DNA from: Ruminococcus flavefaciens
GTDB taxonomy: Bacteria; Bacillota; Clostridia; Oscillospirales; Ruminococcaceae
Length of the DNA stretch: 64,000 nucleotides
Reading direction: 5' to 3'
Assembly (NCBI GenBank): GCA_002371825.1
Contig: DFHF01000037.1
Location: forward strand, 62,001-126,000
Position 1 is the first letter of the stretch. Each line of letters begins with the position of its first letter. The position numbers and the translations under genes are program-made. The notes beneath the pieces were generated by a model. That model had not been told where the DNA came from, made no database searches, and was given only the letters and a program-made list of their open reading frames with translations. Positions 1 through 8,663 of this stretch are shown piece by piece.

Positions 1-131
1 AAGCCCTGACATGGCATGGCAGACTGTGCTCTATGAAGGCTGAGATCGAAAACGAGGCCGAATTTGAACGCAATGAGGACGGCTTTAAAGAAATGATCCG
101 CTGGTTAGAGGAAAGATACAAGGAAAAATAA
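1..131 (+). CDS. C-terminal tail of an unidentified protein (5' end outside window)
   Basis: An open frame (codons starting at base 3) runs without a stop to a TAA at 129-131, giving 42 residues. The end is rich in Glu/Lys (EMIRWLEERYKEK) and looks like an amphipathic helix. An intrinsic terminator follows at once, which supports a real gene end. Too little is present to name a family. The convergent gene downstream is the pseudokinase. Confidence 0.5.
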   Translation, partial: ALTWHGRLCSMKAEIENEAEFERNEDGFKEMIRWLEERYKEK

Positions 132-132
132 A

Positions 133-162
133 AAGGACGGTCTCAGGACCGTCCTTAATTTT
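133..162 (+). terminator. Rho-independent terminator, probably bidirectional
   Basis: Perfect 10-bp stem (133-142 with 147-156), TCAG loop, then AATTTT. It lies between two convergent genes and has A-rich sequence on the other side, so it can serve both. Confidence 0.85.
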
Positions 163-169
163 ATGCTAT

Positions 170-2197
170 TTACCATTCTTCATAGCCATACTCATTTGTC
201 GCCGGCTGAGGTGCAGGCGGATCTGTAGGCTGTGGTGCAGGCGGATCCGTAGGCTGCGGTGAAGGCGGATCTGTGGGCTGCGGTACCGGTGCCTGTGTAG
301 GCGCATCTGTTACCGGCTCCACATTCTGAGATGACTGAGTTGTTACCTGCTGAGATGAAGTAGTTGTCTCACTGCTCCAGCTGTTTGTAGGAGTCTGCTG
401 GTCAGATGACTCCGGAACATAGTATATAGTCAGCTTCTTGCCTTCCTTGTTGCTGAAGTATGCACCGGCAGAAACATTCTTGCCGTCGACCTGAAGCTCT
501 ATGACCGTATTGGGAGTTCCGTAGTAGGACTTTGACGGCAGGAACTGATAATTGAAATCGGAGATACCAGCCGCTTCAAGTCTGCTCTTGTACTGAGAAA
601 CTGTACATCCGCTGTAATCAGGAATAAGTGCAGTCTCCTTACCCTTGCTTATCTTGATCTTTATAACAGTTCCCACTGATACCATAGTACCAGGTTCAAC
701 ATCCTGCTCGAAGATCATATCGTTATCGTAGTTGTCATTGTACTCATAAGTAGGATCCAGAACAAAATAATCTGCCCACTTTTCCTTTATGTTCTCGTAG
801 AACTTGCCCTTAAGATTAGGCACCTCAGTATCCTTGGGGCCGGTCGCCTCTGCTGAGGGATCAGTAGTTCCAGATATCACGTTATCTGTAACACTTGTAG
901 ACTTTGATGAACGAACACTTGAGCTTTCATTCTTGCCAAGCCCGAGGATATTGATGATAACGACTGCGATGATCATAAGAATAGCCAGAAGAAGGATTCC
1001 AATGATTATCGGCACCTTTATCCTGTCAACATTGTTGACCTTTTCGTAACGGTACTCATCATAGTCCTCTGCCTGACGCTGAGGATATACCTGCGGCGGA
1101 GGCGGAGCGTATACCGGCTGACGCATCTGCTGCTGAGGCTGCTGATAAGCCGGCTGAGAATAACCGGGCTCAGACTTTCTTGTAGGCTGCTCCTCATATT
1201 CCGGACGGCTCTGAACAGCGGGCTTGATAACAGCAGGCTGTTCAAAAAGTCTTGTAACAAGTTCAGTAATAGTCTGGATACGGTCTCTGCCTGAAAGGTT
1301 CATTCCGTCCATGAGTACTCTTGAAACATGAGCGGGTATATGTGCGTTGAGCATAGAAGGCTCATGGAGATCATCGTGCTTCAGACGATTCATGGAATCA
1401 TCTGGCATACAGCCTGTAAGTGCTCTGTATATAAGTGCACATACTCCATACACATCGGTCCATGATCCCTGACGGCTGCTGCTGCTTGCAGAATACTGCT
1501 CCGGAGCGGCATAGCCCTTGAAAAGCTCGTATTCAAGACCTGCATTTGCAGTTCTTACAGCAGAAACACAGAAACCGGAGAGTCTGAGCTCGCCCTTATC
1601 AGTGATATAAACCGTATCAGGGCTTATAGCTCTGTGGATTATTCCGGCATTGTGGAGTCGGCCGATAGTTGTAAAGAGCGGCGGGAAGAGTTTTGATACC
1701 TGCTCCCAGCTTAGCTCGCCTGCATTTTCCTTTAGGTAATCCAGCATCTTAACGCCTTCGATATGTTCAAAGACAGTATATGTGGTATTATTTTCCGCAA
1801 ACATATCCAGCACAGGATTGATGTTTGAGTCATTCCTCATTCTTGCAAGAGACTTGTTGAGCTCTGTGTATTCAGCCATAAATGCCTTGTATTTTGCAAG
1901 GTCATTGTAATTTACGCTTATTGTTGCCTTATTCTTCACACGGGTGCAGAGATTGATAGGCATATACTCTCTGAGCATCACCCTGCATCCTGTAGAAATG
2001 TCATGGCCGGTATATGTGGCGCCTTCACCGTTATATTCCAGAAGGACACCGACGAGATATCTGTCATGGAGTATCGTACCCGGGGTTATGTACATGGGAT
2101 TATGGGGCTTTTTGTTATCATATCCGCAGTGCGGACATACACTCAGCTCTGATTCATATTTTTCCATGCATTTATAACAAAATATGCGTTCTCCCAA
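170..2197 (-). CDS. Zinc-ribbon / pseudokinase / PASTA membrane protein
   Basis: Protein of 675 aa resembling PrkC/IreK-type sensor kinases but probably inactive. Order seen: N-terminal zinc ribbon (CYKC at 7-10, CPHC at 21-24), kinase-like fold (about 40-315), low-complexity Pro/Gln linker, one membrane segment (about 395-420), two PASTA-like modules, then a Ser/Thr and PQPTDPP-repeat tail. The HRD motif reads HRA (188-190), DFG reads SGF (207-209), and no clear VAIK lysine is visible (VMLRE). By family knowledge such proteins bind muropeptide outside and signal by scaffolding inside; that is inference. The start is TTG: AAGGAGG sits 8-9 bases upstream, and the next ATG (residue 11) would cut the zinc ribbon. 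A single-gene unit with its own promoter. Confidence 0.85.
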   Translation of the reverse strand: MGERIFCYKCMEKYESELSVCPHCGYDNKKPHNPMYITPGTILHDRYLVGVLLEYNGEGATYTGHDISTGCRVMLREYMPINLCTRVKNKATISVNYNDLAKYKAFMAEYTELNKSLARMRNDSNINPVLDMFAENNTTYTVFEHIEGVKMLDYLKENAGELSWEQVSKLFPPLFTTIGRLHNAGIIHRAISPDTVYITDKGELRLSGFCVSAVRTANAGLEYELFKGYAAPEQYSASSSSRQGSWTDVYGVCALIYRALTGCMPDDSMNRLKHDDLHEPSMLNAHIPAHVSRVLMDGMNLSGRDRIQTITELVTRLFEQPAVIKPAVQSRPEYEEQPTRKSEPGYSQPAYQQPQQQMRQPVYAPPPPQVYPQRQAEDYDEYRYEKVNNVDRIKVPIIIGILLLAILMIIAVVIINILGLGKNESSSVRSSKSTSVTDNVISGTTDPSAEATGPKDTEVPNLKGKFYENIKEKWADYFVLDPTYEYNDNYDNDMIFEQDVEPGTMVSVGTVIKIKISKGKETALIPDYSGCTVSQYKSRLEAAGISDFNYQFLPSKSYYGTPNTVIELQVDGKNVSAGAYFSNKEGKKLTIYYVPESSDQQTPTNSWSSETTTSSQQVTTQSSQNVEPVTDAPTQAPVPQPTDPPSPQPTDPPAPQPTDPPAPQPATNEYGYEEW

Positions 2198-2249
2198 AGC
2201 AGCTCCTCCTTATTTCAATGGATTAATGCACAAAATAGGCATCATATCT

Positions 2250-2278
2250 ATTCTAACAGGATTTTATCCAAATGTCAA
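2250..2278 (-). promoter_or_regulatory. Sigma-A promoter of the pseudokinase gene
   Basis: On the minus strand TTGACA (2278-2273), 17-bp spacer, TAGAAT (2255-2250), about 50 bases before the TTG start. The rest of the 228-bp gap holds nothing else I can see apart from the downstream terminator. Confidence 0.75.
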
Positions 2279-2384
2279 CCGTTTCACCTTCGTTTATACG
2301 GATTCGTAGGAATTTGTATTAATTTTGTAATAATTTGCATTTAGTATATATTATTCTTATATGATTTTCACCCGATGTTCGGAC

Positions 2385-2420
2385 AAAAAACTCCCGGAAG
2401 CTGGTACAAGTGCTTCCGGG
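2385..2420 (-). terminator. Terminator of the 132-aa gene
   Basis: Minus-strand stem of 9 bp (2420-2412 with 2401-2393), 10-base loop, followed by AGTTTTTTG. Confidence 0.85.
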
Positions 2421-2425
2421 ATATG

Positions 2426-2824
2426 TTAAAGTTTTTTCAATTCTCTGATAAAAGGCTGAAGAGCAGTCTGGTCAGTTCTGAATTCAAATTTTAGGAAGTG
2501 ACTGCCTGCATCGCTTCCTATCTCCCCTGAAATTATGATATGACCTGTTCTGTCGCAGACGAATTCAATGTGATTTCCAACGCATATCTCAATAAGAGAC
2601 ACTTTTTTTATTTCAAATGAGATGAGCTGCTCAAGAGACTCTATAAATCTTTTCCATTCCTTATAATCATATTCGCATCCGTCTGTTCGTCCGGAAAAGC
2701 CTCCGGATCTTACTCTGATATCAAATGAACAGTTATACAGGTTCCCTGCTCTCTCATCATCCAGGCTATGATAAAAATCAACGATCTCAATATAATTGCC
2801 TCGGTCCTCTATCCTCGGATTCAT
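2426..2824 (-). CDS. Hypothetical 132-aa protein, possibly WapI-type immunity fold
   Basis: Soluble protein of 132 aa without signal peptide or membrane segment. It alternates short beta-like stretches with a central helix (WKRFIESLEQL) and ends in an acidic/aromatic strand followed by TDQTALQPFIRELKKL. That ending, with a GHI strand before it, is reminiscent of small WapI-like immunity proteins, but I cannot confirm this by eye and no toxin gene lies nearby. The ATG has a strong AAAGGGGGGAG ribosome-binding site. It stands alone, with its own terminator, between the pseudokinase and purL. Confidence 0.65.
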   Translation of the reverse strand: MNPRIEDRGNYIEIVDFYHSLDDERAGNLYNCSFDIRVRSGGFSGRTDGCEYDYKEWKRFIESLEQLISFEIKKVSLIEICVGNHIEFVCDRTGHIIISGEIGSDAGSHFLKFEFRTDQTALQPFIRELKKL

Positions 2825-2887
2825 CTGAACCCTCCCCCCTTTGATCCTATATCACCCATAATTATATAACACATCAGGATAAATGTC

Positions 2888-2920
2888 AAACAAAAAGGGA
2901 CTGCCGAAGCAGTCCCCTTG
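2888..2920 (-). terminator. Terminator of purL
   Basis: Minus-strand stem of 8 bp (2916-2909 with 2904-2897) with a TTCG tetraloop and a TTTTTG tail. Confidence 0.9.
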
Positions 2921-2925
2921 AATTA

Positions 2926-5900
2926 TTATTTGAAGTAAGCAACGCCGCTCTCAAAGATCTTCTGATCCTTGTTTCCGGGAACGTTCTTGCCGATAAATCC
3001 TCCGAGACGCTCAGAGTGTCCCATCTTACCGAGAACTCTTCCGTCGGGAGAAGTAATTCCCTCGATAGCCTCAACAGAGGTATTCGGATTGTATCTGATA
3101 TCCATTGTAGGATTGCCGTCAAGATCAACGTACTGTGTAGCGATCTGACCGTTCTTTGCAAGCTGCTGGATAAGACTTGCAGGAGCTGTAAAGCGTCCCT
3201 CACCGTGAGATATCGGTATAGTGTGGATATCTCCTACCTCGCAGCCATAAAGCCACGGGCTCTTATTGGAAGCGATACGGGTATTTACCATCATGCTCTG
3301 GTGTCTTGCGATCGTATTGAAGGTAAGTGTAGGAGAATCGTCCTTCATATCAACGATTTCACCAAAGGGAACAAGTCCCAGCTTTATAAGTGCCTGGAAG
3401 CCGTTGCAGATACCAAGCATAAGTCCGTCACGCTTCTGGAGAAGCTCGTGAACAGCGTCCTTGATGCGTGGATTGCGGAAAAATGCAGTAATGAACTTAC
3501 CGCTTCCCTCAGGCTCATCACCGCCTGAGAAGCCTCCGGGGATCATTATGATCTGAGACTGACGGATAGCTCTCTCAAAGTACTTTACGCTCTCCTCGAT
3601 ATCAGAAGCAGATAGGTTGCGGATAACAACTGTCTCTGTCTTTGCGCCTGCTCTGCGGAAGGCTCTCTCTGTATCATACTCACAGTTTGTACCGGGGAAT
3701 ACAGGGATAAGTACCTTAGGCTGTGCAACAGTGGTATTTGCCTTGAGCTGTATCCTCTCTGTGTGAGAATATGTCTCAGGAGTAGCATCTGTAGTCTTGA
3801 TGCGGCACGGGAATACAGGCTCAAGCTTGCCTTCCCATGCTCTCTGGAGGTTATCAAGTCCGATAGTATAGTCGATATTTCTTATCTTGTAATCATCGAT
3901 AGTCTTACCGATGACCTCTTCATCCTTCTGAGCTTCACCGGAAAGCTCGATAACAAATCCGCCGTAGCAGGGCTTGTAGAGCTGCTCGCCTGTAAGACGT
4001 GAAGTAAACTCGAAGCCTATCTTGTTGCCGAAACACATCTTAGCGATACCTTCAGCAGCTCCGCCGTAGCCGAGAGTCCATATAGCACTTACTCTGTCCT
4101 CAGCGATCATTGCCTCCACCTTTTCAAAGCACTTTCTGATGCTGTCCCATACAGGAAGACCGTTCTCATCGTACTCAGGAGTTATCATGATGACCTGTGA
4201 ACCGGTGTTCTTGAACTCTGTTGAGATCACCTTGTCAGCCTTTGCTGTAGATACTGCGAAGGATACAAGTGTGGGAGGAACATCTATATTCTCGAATGTA
4301 CCGGACATTGAGTCCTTACCGCCGATAGAGCCGCAGCCCAGCTCAAGCTGTGCCTTGAATGCTCCAAGGAGGGCAGCCATAGGCTTGCCCCAGCGGCGAG
4401 GGTCATTCTGAGTTCTCTCGAAGTACTCCTGGAATGTGAGCCAGCACTTCTTATATGTACCGCCGGCTGCAACTACCTTTGCAATTGACTCGATAACTGC
4501 AAGCATTGCGCCGTGATAAGGTGATTTATCGGAAATATCAGGATTATATCCCCAGCCCATAAGTGAGCAGGTATTTGTCTCGCCGTTGAGTACAGGGATC
4601 TTTGCAGCCATAGCCTGTGAGGGTGAAAGCTGATAAGCTCCGCCGAAGGGCATGAGGACTGTGCCTGCACCGATAGTAGAGTCGAATTTCTCGATAAGGC
4701 CCTTCTGTGAGCAGACATTAAGATTTGTAAGGAGCTCTGTCCATGTATCGGCGCTGTCTGTAACATCATAGTCGGGGCGCTGTGTAGGAGCCTCAACTTC
4801 GATATCTGTATACTTAGGAGCACCGTTTGAATTGAGGAACTCACGGGAGAGGTCAACGATAGTATTTCCGTTCCATTCCATTTTAAGGCGGGGCTCTGCA
4901 ACTACATCTGCAACGAGAGTAGCTTCAAGATTCTCCTTATGAGCAAGCTCCATGAACTTGTCAACATCCTCGGGAGCAATGACTACTGCCATTCTCTCCT
5001 GAGACTCGGAAATAGCGATCTCAGTACCGTCAAGTCCGTCGTACTTCTTGGGTACAGCATTAAGATTTATTACCAGTCCGTCTGTAAGCTCTCCGATAGC
5101 AACAGAAACACCGCCTGCACCGAAGTCATTGCAGCGCTTGATAAGCTTTGTCACTTCAGGATCACGGAACAGTCTCTGGAGCTTTCTCTCCTCCGGAGGA
5201 TTACCCTTCTGTACCTCTGCACCGCAGGATTCCAGTGACTCAAGAGTATGGGACTTGGATGAGCCTGTAGCTCCGCCGCAGCCGTCACGTCCGGTCTTTC
5301 CGCCAAGAAGTATGACAACATCGCCGGGAACAGGTCTTTCTCTTCTGATATTTTCAGCGGGAGCTGCACCGAGAACTGCGCCTATCTCCATACGCTTTGC
5401 AACATAGCCGGGGTGATAAACCTCAGCAACATGGCCTGTAGCAAGTCCTATCTGGTTACCGTAGGAGCTGTAGCCGTTTGCTGCACCAACAGTGATCTTT
5501 CTCTGAGGCAGTTTACCGGTGATAGTATCCTCAACAGGAACGAGAGGATTTGCAGCACCTGTTACACGCATAGCCTGATATACATATGAACGTCCTGAAA
5601 GCGGATCACGGATAGCTCCGCCGAGACAGGTAGCAGCGCCGCCGAAGGGTTCGATCTCAGTAGGATGGTTGTGGGTCTCGTTCTTGAACATGAGTATCCA
5701 GTCCTCGAGCTGACCGTCTATATCCACCTTGATCTTTACAGAGCAGGCATTGATCTCTTCTGACTCATCAAGATCAGGAAGAAGTCCGTCAGCCTTGAGC
5801 TTCTTTGCAGCAAGAGTACCGATATCCATGAGAGTAACAGGCCTGTCCGAGCGGCCAAGCTCTTCACGGACATTGAGGTACATATCATATGTATCTTTTA

Positions 5901-6630
5901 TATAAGGAGTCTTTATGTCCACCTTTTCAACATTTGTGAGGAAAGTGGTATGACGGCAGTGATCTGACCAGTAGGTATCGATCATGCGTATCTCTGTGAT
6001 AGTAGGGTCACGGTGTTCCTCATTGCGGAAATAGTCCTGACAGAACTTGATATCATCGTAATCCATAGCAAGACCGAACTTGTCCACAAATGCATGGAGT
6101 CCCTTGGCATTGAGCTGTGTGAAGCCTTCAAGCTCCTCAACAGTTGTGGGGATCTCATAATTGGTATCAAGAGTCTTTACAGTCTCAAGTGAAGCCTCAC
6201 GGCTCTCAACGGGGTTGATTATATATGCTTTCAGCTTGTCGAATTCAGCGTCTGTGAGCTTGCCTGAAACGATATAAACTCTTGCATTTCTTACACGGCA
6301 GCGATCACCCTGACGGAGTATCTGGATACACTGCTCACAGCTGTCAGCTCTCTGGTCGAACTGTCCGGGCAGGTACTCGACAGCGAAAACCCGGTCATTC
6401 TCACCGATCCTGGGCATTTCGTCATATACAAGGTCAACAGCAGGCTCTGAGAAAACGGTGCTTATAGCAGCCTTGAAATCCTCCTCTGAGAGCTTGTCTG
6501 CGTCATAGCGGTTGAGTATGCGCAGGCCTGACAGGTTGAGACGGAGAGCGGTGCTTATGTCGCTGAGGACTGACTTTGCCTCAACAGCGAACTCCGGCTT
6601 CTTTTCAACATAGATTCTGAATACGGACAT
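2926..6630 (-). CDS. purL: Phosphoribosylformylglycinamidine synthase (single-chain)
   Basis: Protein of 1,234 aa catalysing the fourth step of purine synthesis: FGAR + glutamine + ATP to FGAM. The long form carries the synthetase core and a fused glutaminase domain. Seen: metal/ATP-site motifs (FKNETHNHPTEIEPFGG, GCGGATGSSKS) and a C-terminal class I amidotransferase with the Cys nucleophile in GICNGFQAL and the His in SHGEGRF. Length fits the clostridial long form. The start has AAAGGAGA nearby. It lies 66 bp after mtaB on the same strand and may be co-transcribed. I looked for a purine riboswitch or PurR box in the 66-bp gap and saw none. No other pur gene is in the window. Confidence 0.97.
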   Translation of the reverse strand: MSVFRIYVEKKPEFAVEAKSVLSDISTALRLNLSGLRILNRYDADKLSEEDFKAAISTVFSEPAVDLVYDEMPRIGENDRVFAVEYLPGQFDQRADSCEQCIQILRQGDRCRVRNARVYIVSGKLTDAEFDKLKAYIINPVESREASLETVKTLDTNYEIPTTVEELEGFTQLNAKGLHAFVDKFGLAMDYDDIKFCQDYFRNEEHRDPTITEIRMIDTYWSDHCRHTTFLTNVEKVDIKTPYIKDTYDMYLNVREELGRSDRPVTLMDIGTLAAKKLKADGLLPDLDESEEINACSVKIKVDIDGQLEDWILMFKNETHNHPTEIEPFGGAATCLGGAIRDPLSGRSYVYQAMRVTGAANPLVPVEDTITGKLPQRKITVGAANGYSSYGNQIGLATGHVAEVYHPGYVAKRMEIGAVLGAAPAENIRRERPVPGDVVILLGGKTGRDGCGGATGSSKSHTLESLESCGAEVQKGNPPEERKLQRLFRDPEVTKLIKRCNDFGAGGVSVAIGELTDGLVINLNAVPKKYDGLDGTEIAISESQERMAVVIAPEDVDKFMELAHKENLEATLVADVVAEPRLKMEWNGNTIVDLSREFLNSNGAPKYTDIEVEAPTQRPDYDVTDSADTWTELLTNLNVCSQKGLIEKFDSTIGAGTVLMPFGGAYQLSPSQAMAAKIPVLNGETNTCSLMGWGYNPDISDKSPYHGAMLAVIESIAKVVAAGGTYKKCWLTFQEYFERTQNDPRRWGKPMAALLGAFKAQLELGCGSIGGKDSMSGTFENIDVPPTLVSFAVSTAKADKVISTEFKNTGSQVIMITPEYDENGLPVWDSIRKCFEKVEAMIAEDRVSAIWTLGYGGAAEGIAKMCFGNKIGFEFTSRLTGEQLYKPCYGGFVIELSGEAQKDEEVIGKTIDDYKIRNIDYTIGLDNLQRAWEGKLEPVFPCRIKTTDATPETYSHTERIQLKANTTVAQPKVLIPVFPGTNCEYDTERAFRRAGAKTETVVIRNLSASDIEESVKYFERAIRQSQIIMIPGGFSGGDEPEGSGKFITAFFRNPRIKDAVHELLQKRDGLMLGICNGFQALIKLGLVPFGEIVDMKDDSPTLTFNTIARHQSMMVNTRIASNKSPWLYGCEVGDIHTIPISHGEGRFTAPASLIQQLAKNGQIATQYVDLDGNPTMDIRYNPNTSVEAIEGITSPDGRVLGKMGHSERLGGFIGKNVPGNKDQKIFESGVAYFK

Positions 6631-6696
6631 AAATATCTCCTTTCAAAATAACCCGGGTCAGCAGACAGCGCCTGCTGCCGGACTAAAATAAAGCGA

Positions 6697-8010
6697 TTAA
6701 TAAAGGTCTCCCACAGGCCGTCCGATACAGCCTTCATGGGTGTACTCTTCTATTATAACACTAATTATCCGATTACGCAAACTTTTTTCAGGATTTTTTC
6801 TGAAAATTTTTATAAGAGTATGATCCGGAGCGTGTCCCTGATGGAATTCAGGGCTGTTTTCCCGCTCAAAAAGGACTTTTACTTCCCTTCCCACAAGACT
6901 CCTGAGATATTTCTCCCGCATCTCATCAGCAGCTTCTGTCAGCTCTTTCCAACGTCTTGTCTTTACGCTCTCAGGTATCTGGCCGGTCATGCGGTCGGCA
7001 ACAGTCCCCTTTCGCCTTGAATACCGGAACACATGGACCTTTGCAAAGCCTGCCCTGCGGATGAACTCCACACTCTCTCGGTGAGCCTCTTCCGATTCCT
7101 GTGGGAAGCCTGCCATAATATCGGTAGTGAATGAACAATCCGGGAAGAAGCTGCGTATTCTCTCCATAAGCTCAAGGTATTCCGCAGCAGTATAGTGTCT
7201 GTTCATAGCCTTCAGCGTAGTATCACTTCCGCTCTGAAGTGATAAATGGAACTGTGGACACATCTCCGGCAGAGCAGCAAGCCGGCGCAGAAGTTCATCC
7301 GTCATCATCTCCGGCTCCAGTGAGCCAAGTCTCACTCGCTCTATGCCCTCTGTACCGGCGCATATCTCAACCGCATCAGCAAGGTCCATTCCCCACTCCT
7401 GACCGTAGAATGCAAGATTTATTCCCGAAAGAACTACTTCGCAGATACCGCTCTCAGCGATTTCCTTTACTTCCTCACGGAGAAGCTCCGGAGACTTGGA
7501 GCGGCAGCGGCCTCTTGCAAATGGTATCATGCAGTAAGAGCAGAAACGGTCACAGCCATCCTGTATCTTCACGAATGCACGGGTGTTGTCCTCAAATCTG
7601 GTGCATTTCAGCGGCTCGAAGATATCTCCCCTGACATAGGGACTTACCTCCACAAGCCTTTCATGAGAGATCATCTGTTCTTCTACAAGCTCAGGTATGC
7701 GTGAACGCTCCTTCGTACCGCAAATCAGGTCAGCCTCCGAAAGCTTTCCTGCCTCCTCTGGATTGGCCTGCGGAAAGCATCCTGTAAGTGCAATAACTGC
7801 ATCAGGCAGGGCTTTTCTGGCTTTTTTCAGGGCAGAAATGACTCTGCTGTCTCCTGAGGAAGTTACTGTACACGAGTTGATAACAACTGCATCAGCTCCT
7901 TCCTGGACACGGGATATCTCCCAGCCTCTTTCACGAAAAAGCGACTTCATGCACTCTGTCTCGTAGTGATTCACTTTGCATCCAAACGTAATAAAATATA
8001 CTTTATACAT
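6697..8010 (-). CDS. mtaB: tRNA t6A37 methylthiotransferase
   Basis: Protein of 437 aa of the MiaB/RimO radical-SAM family, adding a methylthio group to N6-threonylcarbamoyladenosine at tRNA position 37. Seen: N-terminal UPF0004 domain with the three cluster cysteines (FGCKVN, NSCTVT, LTGC), radical-SAM motif CDRFCSYC (CX3CX2C) in the middle, LSLQSGSD, and a short TRAM-like C-terminal region. FGCKVNHYE and the lack of MiaB-specific features favour MtaB (YqeV). ATG preceded by AAGGTGAA. No convincing promoter was found in the 276-bp gap upstream, which is shared with the divergent HPr-like gene. Confidence 0.93.
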   Translation of the reverse strand: MYKVYFITFGCKVNHYETECMKSLFRERGWEISRVQEGADAVVINSCTVTSSGDSRVISALKKARKALPDAVIALTGCFPQANPEEAGKLSEADLICGTKERSRIPELVEEQMISHERLVEVSPYVRGDIFEPLKCTRFEDNTRAFVKIQDGCDRFCSYCMIPFARGRCRSKSPELLREEVKEIAESGICEVVLSGINLAFYGQEWGMDLADAVEICAGTEGIERVRLGSLEPEMMTDELLRRLAALPEMCPQFHLSLQSGSDTTLKAMNRHYTAAEYLELMERIRSFFPDCSFTTDIMAGFPQESEEAHRESVEFIRRAGFAKVHVFRYSRRKGTVADRMTGQIPESVKTRRWKELTEAADEMREKYLRSLVGREVKVLFERENSPEFHQGHAPDHTLIKIFRKNPEKSLRNRIISVIIEEYTHEGCIGRPVGDLY

Positions 8011-8173
8011 ATTTCACCTTATTAACACAAAAAATCCGCAGAACTACCATGTAGAACCTGCACAAATTCAATACTGTGTTTTTATGCACTCTTAATAATT
8101 ATCCGCTATACATAAAAACTTCAAATTTAAACCGATTCAATTATACGAAATTGACGAATTTCCCATAAACGGC

Positions 8174-8202
8174 TTGACAAAGGGATTTTTTAATGCTATT
8201 AT
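8174..8202 (+). promoter_or_regulatory. Sigma-A promoter of the HPr-like gene
   Basis: TTGACA (8174-8179), 17-bp spacer with a T6 run, TATTAT (8197-8202). This gives a leader of about 75 nt containing a small CGGT/ACCG hairpin. Confidence 0.85.
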
Positions 8203-8286
8203 ATATTTGCGGTTAGGCCAAGACCGTAAAAAGTAATAAACAAGAAAAAACATACGCACATCCACCAATCGAATAAGGAGGTAAAT

Positions 8287-8517
8287 ATGACAAAGACAAC
8301 TGTTAATCTTCAGGCTATCAACGACGTTAAGGAGTTCGTTAATATCGTTATGCGCTATGACTTCGATATCGACCTCGTTTCCGGCAGATATGCTGTAGAC
8401 GCAAAGTCTATCATGGGAATTTTCAGCCTCGACCTCTCAAAGCCCATTCAGCTTAACGCTCACACAGACGATGGCGAAAAGTTCCTCAAGGATATCGAGA
8501 AGTTCATCGTTAAGTAA
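8287..8517 (+). CDS. HPr-like protein lacking the phosphorylatable histidine
   Basis: Protein of 76 aa with the HPr fold signature: ALDAKSIMGI-like segment (VDAKSIMGIFSLDL, 37-50) with the regulatory serine (Ser41, equivalent to Ser46) and a C-terminal helix. The GLHARPA loop that carries His15 is replaced by INDVKEFVNI, so it cannot carry phosphate from enzyme I to sugars. By analogy with Crh it could act only in regulation through the serine; that is inference. AAGGAGG is 6 bases before the ATG. Own strong promoter and terminator, so a single-gene unit with a long structured 3' region. Confidence 0.85.
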   Translation: MTKTTVNLQAINDVKEFVNIVMRYDFDIDLVSGRYAVDAKSIMGIFSLDLSKPIQLNAHTDDGEKFLKDIEKFIVK

Positions 8518-8532
8518 TTAAGCATGAATGCT

Positions 8533-8612
8533 GCGCCGACCAGCAAGACTCTTGCGGAAAAGTCAGTTTAATTTCGCATACGGCGCCCGATCAGGTAGAG
8601 AGAGCCTGATCG
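8533..8612 (+). ncRNA. Structured 3' region downstream of the HPr-like gene (candidate small RNA)
   Basis: Between the stop codon and the terminator are three nested or consecutive helices: GCGCCG (8533-8538) with CGGCGC (8581-8586) enclosing a GCAAG/CTTGC hairpin (8543-8555), then a perfect 8-bp hairpin (8588-8595 with 8605-8612). No reading frame of note is present. I do not recognise a known family; it could be a 3'UTR-derived small RNA or only mRNA-stabilising structure. Confidence 0.4.
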
Positions 8613-8626
8613 TAATTACGCAAATC

Positions 8627-8661
8627 AAAAGACTGCTGCTTTAATGCGGCAGTCTTTTTTG
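8627..8661 (+). terminator. Terminator after the HPr-like gene
   Basis: Stem AAAAGACTGC (8627-8636) with GCAGTCTTTT (8649-8658), 12-base loop, followed by more T. Because of the A run it may also end the convergent gene. Confidence 0.9.
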
Positions 8662-8663
8662 TT

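Noticed and set aside
190..300. Short tandem DNA repeat resembling a CRISPR or satellite
   Set aside because: It is the coding sequence for the PQPTDPP repeats at the end of the pseudokinase protein; units are too short and have no spacers.
6631..6696. Possible purine riboswitch or PurR site before purL
   Set aside because: The gap is only 66 bp, shows a single CAGCAG/CTGCTG hairpin and none of the conserved purine-aptamer features.
8011..8173. Promoter of mtaB
   Set aside because: A TATAAT is present on the minus strand but without an acceptable -35 box at 16-18 bp; not called.
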